The notes under the pieces were generated by a model, which was given only the letters and a program-made list of their open reading frames with translations, ran no database searches and was not told the DNA's origin. Of a DNA stretch of 64,000 nucleotides, positions 61,282 through 64,000 are shown piece after piece (positions within the stretch are counted from its first letter, which is position 1; every line of letters begins with the position of its first letter). Location: positions 2,356,001 to 2,420,000 of the forward strand of contig NZ_CP034245.1 of NCBI RefSeq assembly GCF_003931875.1, given 5' to 3'. A program made the translations under genes and the position numbers. The stretch is from Microbacterium sp. 10M-3C3. Lineage in GTDB: Bacteria; Actinomycetota; Actinomycetes; Actinomycetales; Microbacteriaceae.

Positions 61282-62019
61282 TCACTCCGCGAGCACGTCG
61301 ATCTCGTCGCCGACGCCGCGTCGCGCGGGGAAGCCGGCGGCATCCGCCCACCGCACGAACGCGTCGGCGTTCGAGATCCGCGGGCGCGTCTGCGCGAGGG
61401 CACGCGTGAGCGCGCCCTTGGTGTGCTTGTTGAAGTGGTTGAGGGCGCGGCCCTCCGCCGTCACGACGCGCACGTACGCGTGCGGCGTGCCCGCGGGCAC
61501 CGGGCCGAGGGCCGCATACGCCTCGGAGCGCAGGTCGAGCACGAAGCGCGGCGCGTCGGCGAAGGCCGCGGTCACCGCATCCGCCCAGTGCCGGCGCAGC
61601 GGCGGCAGGCCGGGCACGGATGCGGCGGCGCCGAGTCGGTACGCCGGGATGCGGTCGAGCGCGCTGACGGGCCCGAAGGGGGCGGAGTGGATCAGGACGT
61701 GGGCGCCGAGCCACCGGCGCGCGGTCGCGTCGAGGCCGTCGGCGCCGAGGGCGTCGAAGAGCACCCCCGTGTAGCGGTCGACGGCGGGCATCGTGGGCGC
61801 CGTCCGCAGGGCCGCGTTGGCGGCGATGTCGGCGCGCTGCCGGGCACCGAGCTTGAGGACGCGCGCCGCCTCGTCCTCGTCGGAGGACAGCGCCACGAGC
61901 GCGTCGACGGCCGCGGCGCGGCGGTCGCGGAGCCCCGGCAGCGCGAGAGCATCGAGGTCGAGGGGCGCGGACGACCCGCCGGGACGCTTGGTCTCCGACG
62001 GCGGCAGCAGGATCAGCAT
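61282..62019 (-). CDS. yaaA: YaaA-family peroxide stress protein (UPF0246)
   Basis: A 245-residue cytoplasmic protein. It opens with MLILLPPSETKRPGG, the family signature, and shows PAVDRYTGVLFDAL, LIHSAPFGPVSALDRIPAYR, FVLDLRSEAY and the C-terminal NHFNKHTKGALTRAL. E. coli YaaA limits intracellular iron during peroxide stress and binds DNA. GGAAGGA precedes the ATG at 62019. A large hairpin (62037-62090) stands just upstream. Confidence 0.92.
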   Translation of the reverse strand: MLILLPPSETKRPGGSSAPLDLDALALPGLRDRRAAAVDALVALSSDEDEAARVLKLGARQRADIAANAALRTAPTMPAVDRYTGVLFDALGADGLDATARRWLGAHVLIHSAPFGPVSALDRIPAYRLGAAASVPGLPPLRRHWADAVTAAFADAPRFVLDLRSEAYAALGPVPAGTPHAYVRVVTAEGRALNHFNKHTKGALTRALAQTRPRISNADAFVRWADAAGFPARRGVGDEIDVLAE

Positions 62020-62036
62020 GCGGTCCTTCCACCGCG

Positions 62037-62090
62037 AAGGGTCGCGACCCGCCGTCCGCCGGGCTCCGGCGGGGGCGCGTCGCGACCCTT
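62037..62090. terminator. Terminator hairpin at the end of the ATP synthase operon
   Basis: AAGGGTCGCGAC (62037-62048) and GTCGCGACCCTT (62079-62090) are exact complements. The 30-nt interior folds further through CCGCC/GGCGG. It is 20 bp beyond the atpC stop and 17 bp before yaaA. Confidence 0.75.
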
Positions 62091-62110
62091 TGCGAACGTG
62101 GGATGCGTCG

Positions 62111-62371
62111 TCAGGAGATGAGCGCGGCGTTGCCCGCCACGATCGTGAGTTCGTCGCCCTCCATGGAGAGGAAGCCGTCCTGCGCGTTCGCGGTCACCTT
62201 GGAGCCGTCGGCACGCGTGATACGCACCTGGCCCTCGGCAAGGATCGCCAGCACGGGCTCGTGACCGGCCATGAAGCCGATCTCCCCCTCGACGGTCTTG
62301 GCGACGACGAGCGACGCCTCCCCCGACCACACCTCGGCGTCGGCCGAGACGAGGTGCACCTGGAGCGGCAT
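62111..62371 (-). CDS. atpC: F1Fo ATP synthase epsilon subunit, short form
   Basis: An 86-residue subunit forming only the N-terminal beta-sandwich that joins the central stalk to the c-ring: PLQVHLVSADAEVWSGEASLVV, GEIGFMAGHEPVLAIL, GFLSMEGDELTIVAG. The C-terminal helical hairpin (about 50 residues) that inhibits ATP hydrolysis in E. coli and other bacteria is missing; the gene ends cleanly with no downstream remnant. The ATG at 62371 lies one base after the atpD stop. Confidence 0.93.
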   Translation of the reverse strand: MPLQVHLVSADAEVWSGEASLVVAKTVEGEIGFMAGHEPVLAILAEGQVRITRADGSKVTANAQDGFLSMEGDELTIVAGNAALIS

Positions 62372-62372
62372 G

Positions 62373-64000
<1,628 letters not shown>

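Overview
The window is 64 kb of a high-GC actinobacterial chromosome. Gene content, the mixture of GTG and ATG starts, and gene order point to the family Microbacteriaceae, most likely Microbacterium or a close relative. This is a judgement from protein character and synteny; no search was run. No rRNA, tRNA, CRISPR array, prophage or insertion sequence was found.

Layout. Positions 1-9,000 hold a truncated PrsW-type membrane protease, a fumarylacetoacetase-family enzyme, aspartase, a metallophosphoesterase, a Pit phosphate transporter with a probable PHO box, an S9 oligopeptidase and 6-phosphofructokinase. Positions 9,000-14,200 hold a SNF2-type helicase, the wreck of a copper P-type ATPase still behind a CsoR-like operator, an MFS exporter and deoxyribose-phosphate aldolase. 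Positions 14,200-40,500 carry, on the minus strand, a housekeeping backbone also known from mycobacteria: dxr, rseP/rip, ispG, proS, nusA, ylxR, infB, rbfA, truB and ribF. Plus-strand genes are inserted among these: mutY, a DUF1206 gene, pcp, a tryptophan-attenuated fused anthranilate synthase, a frameshifted membrane gene with ycnI, and a MurE-like ligase. The usual rimP slot before nusA is occupied by other genes.

Positions 40,500-50,100 hold an FKBP lipoprotein, a PlsC acyltransferase and a compact glycerol/dihydroxyacetone locus (dhaKLM, a SorC-type regulator, glpD, glpF, glpK). Glycerol enters through GlpF, is phosphorylated by GlpK and oxidised by GlpD, while DhaKLM phosphorylates dihydroxyacetone; both routes end at DHAP. 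A palindromic operator lies between the regulator and glpD. Positions 50,100-55,600 are amino-acid metabolism: OsmC, asparaginase, alanine dehydrogenase, and a saccharopine-dehydrogenase-like enzyme coupled to an APC permease. Positions 55,600-64,000 hold an orphan EccC/FtsK-like ATPase beside a PP2C phosphatase, an aldo/keto reductase, a DUF5684 membrane protein, YaaA, and the 3' end of the ATP synthase operon (atpG end, atpD, atpC).

Two signals run through the whole window. First, about twenty genes have a TANNNT hexamer, very often TAGGCT, ending 6-8 nt before the start codon, so their mRNAs are probably leaderless. Second, the word GGATGCGG or its complement occurs roughly 35-40 times by eye, far above expectation. 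Inside genes it forces otherwise avoided codons, which suggests a DNA-level function. The best individual finds are the trp leader and attenuator before the fused anthranilate synthase, the collapsed copper ATPase with its intact operator, the PHO box beside pit, the non-dcw MurE paralogue with an altered specificity motif, and the family of intergenic palindromes.
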